This document shows, piece by piece, positions 1 through 8,903 of a DNA stretch of 64,000 bases (its first letter is position 1; each line of letters begins with the position of its first letter). A program made the position numbers and the translations under genes. The DNA lies in assembly GCF_030410135.1 (NCBI RefSeq), contig NZ_JAUGQQ010000009.1, positions 1 to 64,000 of the forward strand, written 5' to 3'. Origin of the DNA: Aequorivita aurantiaca. Lineage in GTDB: Bacteria > Bacteroidota > Bacteroidia > Flavobacteriales > Flavobacteriaceae. Under the pieces are notes generated by a model that was not told the origin of the DNA, did no database searches, and was given only the letters and a program-made list of their open reading frames with translations.

Positions 1-762
1 GTAGTGACCAACATCCAAAACCAGGGGGATATTTATAACGAGATCATCTCAATCATCAACAGTACCACCGATATTTTTGTGGACAACGGCGATGGCACTT
101 TCACCCATACCGCCGCAGATGGTACCGTGGTTACATTTGATGCCAACACCCTTACCTTCGTAAACAATGGAAATGGCTCATATACCTTCACCAATGAAAA
201 CGGCGAGACTATTACCATTGATGTAATTGCCGATGTTGTGACAAACATCCAAAACCAGGGAGATATCTACAATGAAATTATCCAAATTTATGGAAGTCCA
301 TTAAAATCATTCGTTAAGTGTGAGGCAAGATCTCCATTAACCCTCGGGCTCGTTCTTTTAAATGGATATAAACTGGCTCGTTTTACCGAAACTGTCTTTG
401 ATGAGAACAATGAATTTGATGTAACAAATTCTGTATTTACCGCCAAACAAGATGGCATTTATAGCATTTTTCTTCAAGCCGATTCCGGCGGATTGATCAG
501 CGCTGCAGAATTCGGCGTGGGCATTTTTAAAAGAGCGAATGGTTCCGGGGTGGATGAATTGATAGCCGAAGAAAGATACCTAAGCATAAATATCAATCTT
601 GGATTATTGAGTATAGATGTTTCTCCCCCAACCCGCTCCACCGAAACTTTAGTAAAACTTAACGCAGGAGATCAAATTAGATTTGGAACGAAGGTACCGT
701 TGGTTAACCTTCAACTATTGGGCAGCAACCAAACGCATTTTACAATCCATCAAGTAAAATAG
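1..762 (+). CDS. Repeat surface protein with C1q-like C-terminal domain, 5' end outside window
   Basis: The reading frame is open to the left edge, so the true start lies outside the window. What remains is about 253 residues. A segment reading TNIQNQGDIYNEII occurs at the very start and again 78 residues later, with NGDGTFTHTAADGT and NGNGSYTFTNENGE stretches between them, so this is the end of an array of roughly 78-residue repeats. The last 150 residues (around FDVTNSVFTAKQDGIYSIFLQ and LNAGDQIRFGTK) look like a C1q/TNF-like jelly-roll domain, which usually mediates trimerisation or binding. It lies 54 bp upstream of a T9SS cargo gene and a PorP/SprF gene, which suggests an outer-surface protein. 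The repeat call is seen directly; the C1q call is by resemblance. Confidence 0.75.
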   Translation, partial: VVTNIQNQGDIYNEIISIINSTTDIFVDNGDGTFTHTAADGTVVTFDANTLTFVNNGNGSYTFTNENGETITIDVIADVVTNIQNQGDIYNEIIQIYGSPLKSFVKCEARSPLTLGLVLLNGYKLARFTETVFDENNEFDVTNSVFTAKQDGIYSIFLQADSGGLISAAEFGVGIFKRANGSGVDELIAEERYLSININLGLLSIDVSPPTRSTETLVKLNAGDQIRFGTKVPLVNLQLLGSNQTHFTIHQVK

Positions 763-816
763 GATAATGCTGAGTAGCAATACTTTCCTATGGTTTAATT
801 TCTAATCCACTTTTAT

Positions 817-2184
817 ATGAAAAATATTTTACTTCACTTCATACTTTTTGGAAACGAAAAGGTTCCCGGCATCAGCCATAACCGAAGCAGCATTTTCAAA
901 AAGAGCAATGAAATTTTTACCTTAAATAATATTTCTTCGTATAGAGCAACAACTTTATTTCTAATGCTAATGGCAAATTTAGGCAGTTTAGCCCAAAATG
1001 GGGAAGTTGTAAATGAAGGGATTTTTCAAATTGAACCGTCTACTATAGTTTCTGCGCTTGACGATTTCACAAATGAACAAACCGGAGCACTTACGAATGA
1101 TGGCAATTTGATCCTTAAAGCCGATTTTTCAAATTATGGCACCACAGGTTTTTCCGCATCTTCCGAAGGTTATACACGTTTTGAAGGAAATCTGGTTCAA
1201 GAATTGGCCGGCAGCGCCCCCATAAATTTAAACCATGTATTGTTTGCAAATACGGTTTCCGGCATCAGCTTCCATTTGAATAATGACGTGAATATTTATG
1301 GCCTGGCAGATTTTAACTCCGGAATTGTGGACAATACAAATTATATTGGTCGGCTAATCTTTCACGAAAATGCGGACCATACCAACACCTCCAATTTCAG
1401 CTATGTAGAAGGATCGGTTTACAAAATAGGAAAAAGCAATTTCACCTTTCCAATTGGAAAAGAAGGCCATTATCGCTGGGCGAGCATTGCCGACATACCT
1501 GGAGCAGCCACATTTAATGCCACCTATTTTCTGGAGAATTCAAACAATCTGCACCCCCACATCCTAAAGCCGGATGGAATTCAAAATATTGATGATGCCG
1601 AATATTGGATTCTCACAAAAGATATTCCTCATGATGAAGAAGTTTTAATATCCCTCTCTTGGGATGAGGAAACAACGCCTCCTTCCATTTACGCAGCTGC
1701 CGCAAGCAACGGCATAACTATAGTGCGCTGGGATGAAGCAAGCAACATGTGGATTGATGAAGGCGGCGTAGCCAATATGGATACAAAATCCGTAACCACT
1801 GCCATAAAATCCGATGGGATTTATACACTGGCACGCATTAACCAAGCCCAAACCTTGCCTTGCAATGTAATGGTTTATAACGCCGTAACCCCTAATGGCG
1901 ACAATGTAAATGATTATTTCAGAATTGATGTTGGGAATGACGATTGTGCCAAAAGTCTTAACGTTATGATTTTCAACCGTTGGGGCGTTAAAGTTTTTGA
2001 ATCCAATAATTATGGATTGGGAGGTGATTTATTTGACGGTTATTCCGCGGGCCGTTTGACCTTAAACGACGGGAAGCAATTGCCCAGTGGCACTTATTAT
2101 TACATATTGGATTATCAGTATGAATCCGGTTCCGGGGTAGACCAGCATAGAAAAGCAGGATTTTTGAACCTAAGCGGAAATTAA
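817..2184 (+). CDS. Secreted protein with type B T9SS sorting domain (gliding motility-associated C-terminal domain)
   Basis: The last 95 residues carry the hallmarks of the gliding-motility-associated CHU_C (type B) sorting domain: TPNGDNVNDYF, then MIFNRWGVKVFES, then PSGTYYYILDY. Such domains route proteins through the type IX secretion system to the cell surface. The middle part is a beta-rich region without a family I recognise. The N-terminus is odd: a hydrophobic stretch ending in NLGSLAQ looks like a signal peptide cleavage region but is preceded by about 40 polar residues, so either the signal is unusually long or the annotated start is too far upstream. A PorP/SprF gene follows after 16 bp. 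Such cargo-SprF pairs are common, and the SprF-like partner often supports secretion of its neighbour. Confidence 0.88.
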   Translation: MKNILLHFILFGNEKVPGISHNRSSIFKKSNEIFTLNNISSYRATTLFLMLMANLGSLAQNGEVVNEGIFQIEPSTIVSALDDFTNEQTGALTNDGNLILKADFSNYGTTGFSASSEGYTRFEGNLVQELAGSAPINLNHVLFANTVSGISFHLNNDVNIYGLADFNSGIVDNTNYIGRLIFHENADHTNTSNFSYVEGSVYKIGKSNFTFPIGKEGHYRWASIADIPGAATFNATYFLENSNNLHPHILKPDGIQNIDDAEYWILTKDIPHDEEVLISLSWDEETTPPSIYAAAASNGITIVRWDEASNMWIDEGGVANMDTKSVTTAIKSDGIYTLARINQAQTLPCNVMVYNAVTPNGDNVNDYFRIDVGNDDCAKSLNVMIFNRWGVKVFESNNYGLGGDLFDGYSAGRLTLNDGKQLPSGTYYYILDYQYESGSGVDQHRKAGFLNLSGN

Positions 2185-2200
2185 CCTCAAAAGATTTTTT

Positions 2201-3127
2201 ATGAAAATTAAAATACAATTATTATCATTTCTTCTCTTGGTGTGTTTGCTTTCGGTTGGATTTAAAGCATTTGCCCAACAAGAATCCCAATTCACCCAAT
2301 ATATGTACAACACCTCTAGCATCAATCCGGCATATGCTGGTTCCCGAGGTTCTTTAAGTATGCTGGGATTGTATCGTGCACAATGGGTAGGACTGGATGG
2401 CGCTCCGGAAACCTTAAATTTTGCAGCCCACACCCCGCTGGGCTCACAAGGCATTGGCCTAGGAATAGGATTTATGAGCGACAAAATTGGTGCCTCATCT
2501 GAAAACATAATCACGGCGGACGTTTCTTATACAATAACATTTGCAGAAAACGTAAAACTGGCTTTTGGTATAAAAGGAGGTCTGTCATTGCTGGACATAG
2601 ACCCTTCAAAACTTACAGCCTATAATCCAAACGATTATGATCTGGCCAAAAAAGGCTACGCTTCTCCAATGATTGGCGGTGGTTTATATCTGTATTCAGA
2701 CAAATGGTATTTGGGCTTATCCACTCCCAATTTTTTGGAAACGGAATTTTATGACGAAGTAAAGGTTTCCACAGCAACTGAAAAAGCACATTTTTATATG
2801 CTTGGCGGCTACGTTTTTGCCATAAATGATAATTTAAAATTGAAGCCATCCGCAATGATAAAAGGAGTTGTTGGCGCCCCAATGGCATTTGATGTGTCCG
2901 CAAATGCACTTATCTATAACAAAGTTAATTTCGGATTGGCATACAGATTTGATGCGGCGGTGAGTGCCCTGGCCGGTTTCCGGGTTACAGACCAAATAAT
3001 GATAGGATACGCCTATGATTACAGCACCTCCGAACTACAGGATTTTAATAACGGATCGCACGAAATATTCCTGCGCTTTGAAGTAGGATCCTTGTATAGT
3101 GCCAAAATGAGTCCACGATTCTTTTAA
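2201..3127 (+). CDS. PorP/SprF family type IX secretion membrane protein
   Basis: This 308-residue protein has a signal peptide (ending near FKAFAQQ) followed directly by ESQFTQYMYNTSSINPAYAGSRG, the diagnostic start of the PorP/SprF family. The rest alternates short beta strands, as expected for an outer-membrane barrel of about 300 residues, and ends in a Phe. Family members bind the PorV/T9SS machinery or anchor type B cargo at the cell surface. It sits between a type B T9SS cargo gene (16 bp upstream) and an OmpA-type gene (18 bp downstream), so the three form an operon that resembles the tail of sprCDF-like or porP-porE-like operons. Confidence 0.95.
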   Translation: MKIKIQLLSFLLLVCLLSVGFKAFAQQESQFTQYMYNTSSINPAYAGSRGSLSMLGLYRAQWVGLDGAPETLNFAAHTPLGSQGIGLGIGFMSDKIGASSENIITADVSYTITFAENVKLAFGIKGGLSLLDIDPSKLTAYNPNDYDLAKKGYASPMIGGGLYLYSDKWYLGLSTPNFLETEFYDEVKVSTATEKAHFYMLGGYVFAINDNLKLKPSAMIKGVVGAPMAFDVSANALIYNKVNFGLAYRFDAAVSALAGFRVTDQIMIGYAYDYSTSELQDFNNGSHEIFLRFEVGSLYSAKMSPRFF

Positions 3128-3145
3128 TATTCAACAATAGCACAA

Positions 3146-5089
3146 ATGAAAATCAAATATTACTTACGTCTAATTTTTGTATTGCTACTATCGCTGGCTC
3201 CAATAAACAAGGGAACTTCCCAAAATCCCCAACTTACAAAAGCGAATGAAAAATATGAAAATTATGGATATATAGATGCACTTAAGATTTATGAGAAAGT
3301 TGCTGAAAAAGGCTACGGCTCTGAAGAAATTTACATCAAATTGGGCAATAGCTACTATTTCAACGCGCAATATGACCAGGCCGCAAAATGGTATGAAAAA
3401 CTATTCACCATAAACCCAGAACCCAACAATAGTGCTTTGCTTCTTCGCTATTCACAAGCTTTAAATGCTATCGGCAGCAATGAAAAGGCCAGAACCCTTT
3501 ACAACCAATATTTAAAACTGAATCCAGTAAACTCCACTATTGATACCGCCATTGATTACATGCAGTTAATAAAGGAAAATTCGGATAGGTATAAATTTCA
3601 AAAAATGGCGTCGATTTTTGACCCGAACAACATTGCTTTCGGCAATACGAAGCTTAACGGGAAATTAATTTTCGCCTCCACCCATGATTCCAAAGGTCTC
3701 TTTAACCGCAAAAGTGCATGGGACGGATTGAACTTTTTGTCAATTTTTGAAATTGAGGTTGATAATGAAAATAATGCCGTGGGCCAACCCACCAAACTAT
3801 CGAACAATTTTAAAGGCAAGTATCACGAATCCTCATTAATTTATACCAAGGACCAAAACACGATTTACTATACTTCCAATAATAATTTGAAACCAAAGGA
3901 TGGAGAAAACCAAAATCTTAAAATATATAGACTCGTAAAAAAAGATGGCAAATGGAGTGAGCCGCAGGAATTGTTGCTCAATAGCGATCACTTTTCCAAT
4001 GCCCATCCAAGTTTAAGTCCCGATGAAAAAACTCTCTATTTTGCCTCAGATAGACCGGGCGGCGCGGGCGAGACAGATATCTACAAAGCTGCAATAAATG
4101 AAGATGGCAGTTTGGGCACCCCAATCAATTTGGGAACTAAAATAAACACGAGTGGCAAAGACACTTTTCCATTTGTTTCGGTAGATAATGAATTATACTT
4201 TTCTTCCAATGGTCATTTCGGCCTTGGAGGGTTGGATGTATTCTACATTGATTTAAACCCAGAAGACTATGGCGATTTGCTGAACGTGGGAGAGCCAATT
4301 AATTCCTATGCAGATGACTTTGCCTTTGGTATAGATAATAAAAATCGTAGAGGATTTGTAAGCTCAACCCGAGCCGAGGCTGTCGGGCATTTTGTTCATA
4401 GCAACATCTATAATTTCTTGGAACTAAAACCAATTCAGAATTTATATTTGGGAACTATCCATGGTAAGGCTACGGACGTTAAAACAGGCCAAGCCATTGC
4501 AGGTGCAACCATAACTATTACGGACGAAGAAAGAAATCCCATAATAAATGCGGTAACCGATGCAGAAGGTAATTATAGCGTTAAAGTGAATAAAACAAAA
4601 CGCTATTATGTAAAGGCCAGTCACGATAATTATGATACCGATGAAAAACAATCACAGCTCAATTTAGAGGAACAAGAGATTAATTTCCAATTGCAGCCAA
4701 ACAAAGTAGCGATAACTGGAGGCACTGATTTGGCCAAAGTGCTAAACATTCCATTGATCTATTTTGATTACAACAAGTGGAACATTCGCCCAGATGCAGA
4801 AGTTGAACTTGAAAAAATATTTATAACCCTGAATGAATATCCAGATTTAAAATTAAATATACGCGCACACTCCGACAGTCGCGGAAGTGTTCACTATAAC
4901 CAACAACTATCGGCACGACGGGCAACAGCAACAAAGGAATATTTGTTTGCCCAAGGGATCGAACCAGGCAGATTGAGCTCAGAAGGTTTAGGCGAAAGTG
5001 AATTATTAAACGAATGTAGCGACGATGTTCCCTGTTCGGAAGAAAAACACCAACTAAACAGAAGATCGGAATTTATTGTCATAAATTAA
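3146..5089 (+). CDS. OmpA-family protein with TPR, PD40-type propeller and carboxypeptidase-regulatory-like domain
   Basis: Architecture by residue: signal peptide 1-25, TPR-like helices about 30-150, a WD40-like (PD40) propeller about 165-410 with HPSLSPDEKTLYFASDRPGG as a clear blade, a carboxypeptidase-regulatory-like beta sandwich about 440-520 (GKATDVKTGQAIAGATITI), and an OmpA peptidoglycan-binding domain about 545-647 (YFDYNKWNIRPDAE, RAHSDSRGS, RRATATKEYL). The same layout is seen in PorE-type proteins that link T9SS components to peptidoglycan. It follows PorP/SprF by 18 bp and is the last gene of the operon, ending before a strong bidirectional terminator. Its likely role is to tether the neighbouring barrel and cargo to the cell wall; that is inference from context. 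Confidence 0.93.
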   Translation: MKIKYYLRLIFVLLLSLAPINKGTSQNPQLTKANEKYENYGYIDALKIYEKVAEKGYGSEEIYIKLGNSYYFNAQYDQAAKWYEKLFTINPEPNNSALLLRYSQALNAIGSNEKARTLYNQYLKLNPVNSTIDTAIDYMQLIKENSDRYKFQKMASIFDPNNIAFGNTKLNGKLIFASTHDSKGLFNRKSAWDGLNFLSIFEIEVDNENNAVGQPTKLSNNFKGKYHESSLIYTKDQNTIYYTSNNNLKPKDGENQNLKIYRLVKKDGKWSEPQELLLNSDHFSNAHPSLSPDEKTLYFASDRPGGAGETDIYKAAINEDGSLGTPINLGTKINTSGKDTFPFVSVDNELYFSSNGHFGLGGLDVFYIDLNPEDYGDLLNVGEPINSYADDFAFGIDNKNRRGFVSSTRAEAVGHFVHSNIYNFLELKPIQNLYLGTIHGKATDVKTGQAIAGATITITDEERNPIINAVTDAEGNYSVKVNKTKRYYVKASHDNYDTDEKQSQLNLEEQEINFQLQPNKVAITGGTDLAKVLNIPLIYFDYNKWNIRPDAEVELEKIFITLNEYPDLKLNIRAHSDSRGSVHYNQQLSARRATATKEYLFAQGIEPGRLSSEGLGESELLNECSDDVPCSEEKHQLNRRSEFIVIN

Positions 5090-5144
5090 GCAACACGATT
5101 TTGCGGAAAAACGCCTTCTTTAGCTTGATTTTTCAGAGAGAAAA

Positions 5145-5178
5145 AAACCCGTACAACAAGCTGTACGGGTTTTTTATT
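5145..5178. terminator. Bidirectional intrinsic terminator
   Basis: A perfect 11-bp stem (AAACCCGTACA pairing with TGTACGGGTTT) has a 6-base loop, with a run of A on the left and of T on the right. It lies between the convergent OmpA operon and the following minus-strand gene and can serve both. Confidence 0.9.
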
Positions 5179-5192
5179 TTAATACTAATTTC

Positions 5193-7469
5193 CTAAGGCT
5201 CCAACGCAAAGGCTGCAGTTTGGTGGTAATCCTGCGCAACGCGCCATATACCATCCGTAGCAGTGGAAAGAATGTGCAAGGTTTCAGCAAAGGCTGCTTT
5301 TCCAAATCCTTCTTCATAACACACCCCTAATAAATCCGCTGGCATGAAGGATTTGCTGTAAACGCCGGACATCGTATTTAAATGGTAGCCATCAGCGCTG
5401 TCTATCACCATTCCTCTTGCATTTGCAATGGAACCTCCCATGCAAGTTCCTTTTATTACGCCAAAACTGAACTCGGCAAAATCAGTGGGATGGGTTGCCT
5501 TAAAGCTCAGCTCAAGATCGGCCTCCACACCCTCGGGTTTGTACTTCACAAAACCACAACAGGTGGACGATGCCGGAACACCGCCCACATTTACTGTGTA
5601 GATCGCGCCTTCGCACTGCCCATTGTCAATTCTTATAAGCATTCTAAAGGCATCCGCATTGGAGGTAGTTGGATTTTCCAATAGTATGTTCGGCGCATTT
5701 TCACTATATCTTGCATCGTCATGCCTTGGTGTTTTAAAGTTAGCCTTGGGAATATTTTGTAATAAATTCCCAGCTTGGTCAAATAATTCCAACTTTAACT
5801 CGTATAATCCATTTTCAAAATCGTCTACAACAGTAGTATCAAAGTGGATGGTATCCATATTGTAAGTCTGCTGGTGCCAATGCGGGTGCGACGCAGCCGG
5901 CACATTAAACGGGGCCATTGTTGGCTCCTCTGGTGGAATTATGTAGAGGTTATCATTTGGACCCACCGAAAATGGTCCCAATTTTTTGCTTTCCGGTGCC
6001 CATTGCCAATCGCCGTTGCTATCCGTGTATCTATATTCGTATCCTTTTCGCACTTCACCTCCTTTGGGCGGCAAAGGATTATAGGTATCTCCAACAATCG
6101 TTAAATCTGCATTGGCACGTTGTCTATAACTCCATCGATAATAATAAACATTCGAGTTTGGCAATGCGGGAGCAAACCCCATTCGCAGCACAGGACTGCC
6201 GCCAAAGGGTCTTTTGTAATCATCTATTGTTGTGGTTATAAAACTATCGCCAGCTGCAGCTGCATCCGTTAGTCCTATTCTATCGTAAGGTACGGTCTGT
6301 CCTGGTGGTGCCAACAATTGATGCGTTTGTTTTATATGCGAAACGCTAGTATGGCCAACGGTACGAATCCAAACATCTTCCCCTATAAGTTCGCAATCGC
6401 AGCAACAATCGCCAGCCACCCGTGGATCGGACACATGAATATTGATGTCGGTACCGCACACGTAGTTCCAATGGGTATTGCAGGGCTTGGGTGGTTTATG
6501 CACGGTAGTCCATACCCCTCCAATCATATATTCCACCCAAATATAAATGTCCGGCTTGTCCCCAAAACAATGATAATAGATATTTTTTTCAAACCTGCCG
6601 GCGGCATTGGTCTCTACCACCGCCAACTCCTGGCATCGGTAAAAATGTGGCCACCACCACGGCCAGTAACAAAACCATGGATGAAAAAGGGCGTAGTTTT
6701 TTACGATGGCTTCCCTAATACTATTCAAATTGCCTGAAGATAATTGTTTCTTTATATCAGCACCCAATTCTGGCAAAACCGAAAGTGTTTCGTTTCGAAT
6801 TTGCTGGAGCGATTGGGTTTTAAAAATATTCTCTTCCTCCTGCCCGCTTATATTGGGAAAACGTTCCAATCGCCTAAATGGATCGGGATCGGGAATGGGA
6901 ATGGGCACTTCAAATTTTGGGTTCAATATCGCATCGGGTATTTTCGCAATAATGTGATCGGGTATTTTTTGGATCCAATAATTAATAGGATCAATTTCAC
7001 AAATATGAACCCTTGCACGGCAAACAGGAAGATCCTCCCAACCATTGCCGAAATTGAACCACTTTGATACTTTTCCACTTACCCGGCATTTACACTTAAG
7101 CCAAAAAATGGAAAGCCTTTCCGGAATGGGTAGGATGTCCAAAACATGGTTGTCATTCAGTCGCAGGATTGGCTCATAGGCTTTGAAACCTTGCAACTGT
7201 TCCATGGTTTTAACGCGGGTAATTTTCTTATCGGATGCGGGAGCAATAAATAGACGAAACTGCTCTGGATCCAATTTCCTTTCCATAGTTTTTTCGGACC
7301 TATTTTCTAGATTGAATTCCAGGAAATTTTCCTTCACATATTGCCATTGAAGCAATAATCCTTTACAATTGAAAAGGAAGCCAATAAGCGGTAAATCTAC
7401 TTGAGGTGGTTGTTCAAAATCTACTCGGATTCTGAAATTTCTGTCGGTGTATTCAGGATTTTTAGCCAT
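5193..7469 (-). CDS. Large Trp/Cys-rich protein with transthyretin-like segments, function unknown
   Basis: A 758-residue protein that starts MAKNPEYTDRNF and has no signal peptide or membrane helix. Residues about 120-160 (CKCRVSGKV, then LPVCRARVHICEIDP) and 278-320 (CQELAVVETNAAGRFEKNI) look like transthyretin/carboxypeptidase-regulatory-type beta sandwiches. Between them lies a proline-rich linker (about 185-197) and an aromatic cluster at 262-279 with FHPWFCYWPWWWPHF. A Cys cluster DCCCDC lies at 354-359. The C-terminal half is beta-rich with no family I can name. It stands alone, convergent with the T9SS operon and downstream of 313 bp of non-coding DNA. Structural or extracellular roles fit the composition, but the missing signal peptide argues for a cytoplasmic protein or a non-Sec export route. 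No function is assigned. Confidence 0.8.
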   Translation of the reverse strand: MAKNPEYTDRNFRIRVDFEQPPQVDLPLIGFLFNCKGLLLQWQYVKENFLEFNLENRSEKTMERKLDPEQFRLFIAPASDKKITRVKTMEQLQGFKAYEPILRLNDNHVLDILPIPERLSIFWLKCKCRVSGKVSKWFNFGNGWEDLPVCRARVHICEIDPINYWIQKIPDHIIAKIPDAILNPKFEVPIPIPDPDPFRRLERFPNISGQEEENIFKTQSLQQIRNETLSVLPELGADIKKQLSSGNLNSIREAIVKNYALFHPWFCYWPWWWPHFYRCQELAVVETNAAGRFEKNIYYHCFGDKPDIYIWVEYMIGGVWTTVHKPPKPCNTHWNYVCGTDINIHVSDPRVAGDCCCDCELIGEDVWIRTVGHTSVSHIKQTHQLLAPPGQTVPYDRIGLTDAAAAGDSFITTTIDDYKRPFGGSPVLRMGFAPALPNSNVYYYRWSYRQRANADLTIVGDTYNPLPPKGGEVRKGYEYRYTDSNGDWQWAPESKKLGPFSVGPNDNLYIIPPEEPTMAPFNVPAASHPHWHQQTYNMDTIHFDTTVVDDFENGLYELKLELFDQAGNLLQNIPKANFKTPRHDDARYSENAPNILLENPTTSNADAFRMLIRIDNGQCEGAIYTVNVGGVPASSTCCGFVKYKPEGVEADLELSFKATHPTDFAEFSFGVIKGTCMGGSIANARGMVIDSADGYHLNTMSGVYSKSFMPADLLGVCYEEGFGKAAFAETLHILSTATDGIWRVAQDYHQTAAFALEP

Positions 7470-7782
7470 GATTACTCTGTTTTAGGTTAGCGCCTACTCT
7501 GTTTTGAAATTGGATTTTGGGCATACTCCGTTCATTAATGTTGTCTATTAACAAAGTCAACAAGCATGTAGCATTAATTGGGAAGTCTCTAATGTATATT
7601 TTTACCAACGCAAGCGAATGCTTCGAATAGAGGAGGGAAATTCGGTTGGTTTATTTTCTTGCCATCAAATAAGTTGGAAAAGTACAAAGGGATATTTGGC
7701 TGTAATAGTACAAAAACGACGGATTATTTTAAGAAAAAACACCGCAACCAAAAATGAAATCTTCTTTCATCTTTCTAAACTT
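7470..7782. other. Intergenic region, 313 bp
   Basis: This region must hold the start signals of the minus-strand 758-residue gene. The phrase TACTCTGTTTT occurs twice near 7473 and 7495. I see no ORF, RNA gene or convincing promoter match. Confidence 0.5.
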
Positions 7783-8604
7783 TCAATTTGAAGCATTGGC
7801 AGTGATGTCCTGAAAAAGAGCCGTAGGATTGCTGCCTGTAAATTTTTTAAAATCATGGACCATATGCATTTGGTCATAATAGCCACAATCCAGCGCAATT
7901 TCTGTCCAACCCTTGCTTGGATCCATTAGTTTTTTTTCAATAGCGCGATTAAACCGCAGCAACCGGCAATAGAGTTTGGGCGAAACTCCCACCTGCCGGG
8001 CAAATTGCCTTTCAAAATTACGGACACTCATTTTCATCATTGCAGCATATTGTTCAATAGGTATGGTGCAATTATTTTTCAAAATACTGTTGGCAATAAA
8101 TGACAAGTCATTTTTAGCACGGCGGCTGTTGCAATTCAATAAAAAAGTTTCCAAATATGCATCAGTTAAGGTAGCCATTTCGACAGTGCATAATTCATTC
8201 CGCAATCGAACGTGGAGGTCCACAATGGTTTTTCCGAAAACCTCCTGGGCACCAATAAGTTTATTCCTGAATTCCTGTATGGGCAATTGAAAAAGCGCAT
8301 AAAATCCATTTGGCGTAAAGTGAATTCTGAAAATGGAATATTCGCCACAAAAAATCCATGTGCCGTTAAAGCGGGTAGAAATTCCTTTTAACAAACTGCA
8401 AGTGGATTCACTTTTACATAAAGCCGGATGATCCTTTCCAATACTCTTGGGCAGGGCTTCGAGAAAAAATAACAGGCACATTTCCGGTCCGGAATATCGG
8501 GGCCAACGCACTTCCCGACTATGTGTGTTGAATTGCAAAAAACTGTAATGCCGCACAAATGGCGCCAAGGAAATGGGGGGCGGTATATTGATTATTTTCG
8601 GCAA
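7783..8604 (-). CDS. AraC-family transcriptional regulator with DUF6597-type sensor domain
   Basis: The 273-residue protein has the common two-domain build of this subgroup. The N-terminal half (PPISLAPFVRHYSFLQF, GPEMCLLFFLEALP) resembles DUF6597, a cupin-like sensor that often starts with 'L..fVr.Y.f'. The C-terminal third holds two helix-turn-helix units: IPIEQYAAMMKMSVRNFERQF and GWTEIALDCGYYDQMHMVHDF, followed by FKKFTGSNPTALF, the classical AraC signature. It binds DNA as an activator or repressor; the ligand is unknown. It is divergent from the T9SS cargo gene at 8904 across 299 bp, which makes that gene a possible target, but the distance is large and no operator is obvious. Confidence 0.93.
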   Translation of the reverse strand: MPKIINIPPPISLAPFVRHYSFLQFNTHSREVRWPRYSGPEMCLLFFLEALPKSIGKDHPALCKSESTCSLLKGISTRFNGTWIFCGEYSIFRIHFTPNGFYALFQLPIQEFRNKLIGAQEVFGKTIVDLHVRLRNELCTVEMATLTDAYLETFLLNCNSRRAKNDLSFIANSILKNNCTIPIEQYAAMMKMSVRNFERQFARQVGVSPKLYCRLLRFNRAIEKKLMDPSKGWTEIALDCGYYDQMHMVHDFKKFTGSNPTALFQDITANASN

Positions 8605-8903
8605 TGTTTATTTCTAAATCTGGGTGATGAAATGTTGAAATGCTGCCGGAACAAAAAACAAATGGCGAAGTAATGATCGAATTATAAGCTGCGCTTGAAA
8701 GAGGAGATTCGTATAATTCTTCTGTTGAACCGAATCATACAAATTTAATAAATAATTGATAGTCAGTAAATTTTGATCCCAAAAACAATATCACCTCACT
8801 TTGAAACATCCTGTAAGATTGATATAGTTCTACAAATTCAAAAGCATTTTCACCAAAAAAAATAATTATATTTAGAAAAAAATAAACTTAAACCTCCCTT
8901 ATT

